A stretch of 64,000 bases of DNA from Vibrio sp. HB236076. Lineage in GTDB: Bacteria > Pseudomonadota > Gammaproteobacteria > Enterobacterales > Vibrionaceae. Where the stretch lies: NCBI RefSeq assembly GCF_040957575.1, contig NZ_CP162601.1, forward strand, positions 2,542,001 to 2,606,000. Direction: 5' to 3'. Position numbers and translations under genes: made by a program. Under the pieces are notes generated by a model. That model made no database searches. It had not been told where the DNA came from and was given only the letters and a program-made list of their open reading frames with translations. Each line of letters starts with the position of its first letter. Position 1 is the first letter of the stretch. This document shows positions 63,968 through 64,000 of the stretch, in pieces.

Positions 63968-64000
63968 TCGCTCAAACTTATATCCTTATTTGTGTTATGC

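Overview
This window is core chromosome of a marine-type gammaproteobacterium, most likely a member of the Vibrionaceae. The reasons are the gene orders pilBCD-coaE-zapD-yacG, gshA-(lipoprotein)-luxS, oadGAB beside a Ser/Arg tRNA cluster and csrA, mutS/rpoS-nlpD-pcm-surE-truD-ispF-ispD-ftsB, eno-pyrG-mazG-relA-rlmD/barA, and rpoE-rseABC-lepA-lepB-rnc-era-recO-pdxJ-acpS, together with close protein resemblance (from memory) to Vibrio orthologues. I cannot name the species. I see no prophage, insertion sequence, CRISPR array, integron or toxin/defence island, and I did not find a previously undescribed system. The unusual points are small ones.

Layout. 1-5175 (+): end of a probable pilin gene, then type IV pilus assembly (pilB, pilC, pilD), CoA synthesis (coaE), division (zapD) and gyrase control (yacG). 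5299-8914 (-): ffh and the trmD operon (rpsP-rimM-trmD-rplS). 9130-11307 (+): two inner-membrane proteins (ypjD, yfjD). 11391-15886 (-): gshA, an SLT-domain lipoprotein and luxS, then yqaA and a zinc-less alcohol dehydrogenase-like oxidoreductase. 16007-19215 (-): sodium-pumping oxaloacetate decarboxylase (oadGAB). 19397-20451 (-): eight tRNA genes (six Arg-ACG, two Ser-GCT) with a strong promoter and a terminator. 20656-24885 (-): csrA, lysC, alaS. 25302-26528 (+): a YhjX-type transporter. 26569-28868 (-): pncC, recA with its LexA box, recX. 29145-33427 (+): a chemoreceptor and mutS.

33506-39390 (-): the tightly overlapping ftsB-ispD-ispF-truD-surE-pcm-nlpD-rpoS run. 39808-47405 (-): rlmD, relA, mazG, pyrG, eno. 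47570-50359 (+): barA. 50431-59484 (-): rpoE-rseA-rseB-rseC, then lepA-lepB-rnc-era-recO-pdxJ-acpS. 59839-61473 (+): nadB. 61557-62223 (-): sdhE-ygfX. 62384-63813 (+): ygfZ and a YbaK-type deacylase. The last 187 bases hold only a doubtful small ORF.

Functionally the window is rich in global regulators of growth, stress and signalling: RpoS, RpoE with RseABC, RelA, CsrA, BarA and LuxS, embedded among housekeeping genes for translation, protein targeting, DNA repair and isoprenoid/cofactor synthesis. BarA (through UvrY and Csr RNAs) and CsrA belong to one known circuit, and RelA and RpoS to a connected one. Start codons were chosen by Shine-Dalgarno position, overlap with the preceding stop, and remembered orthologue N-termini; several differ from the longest open frame.
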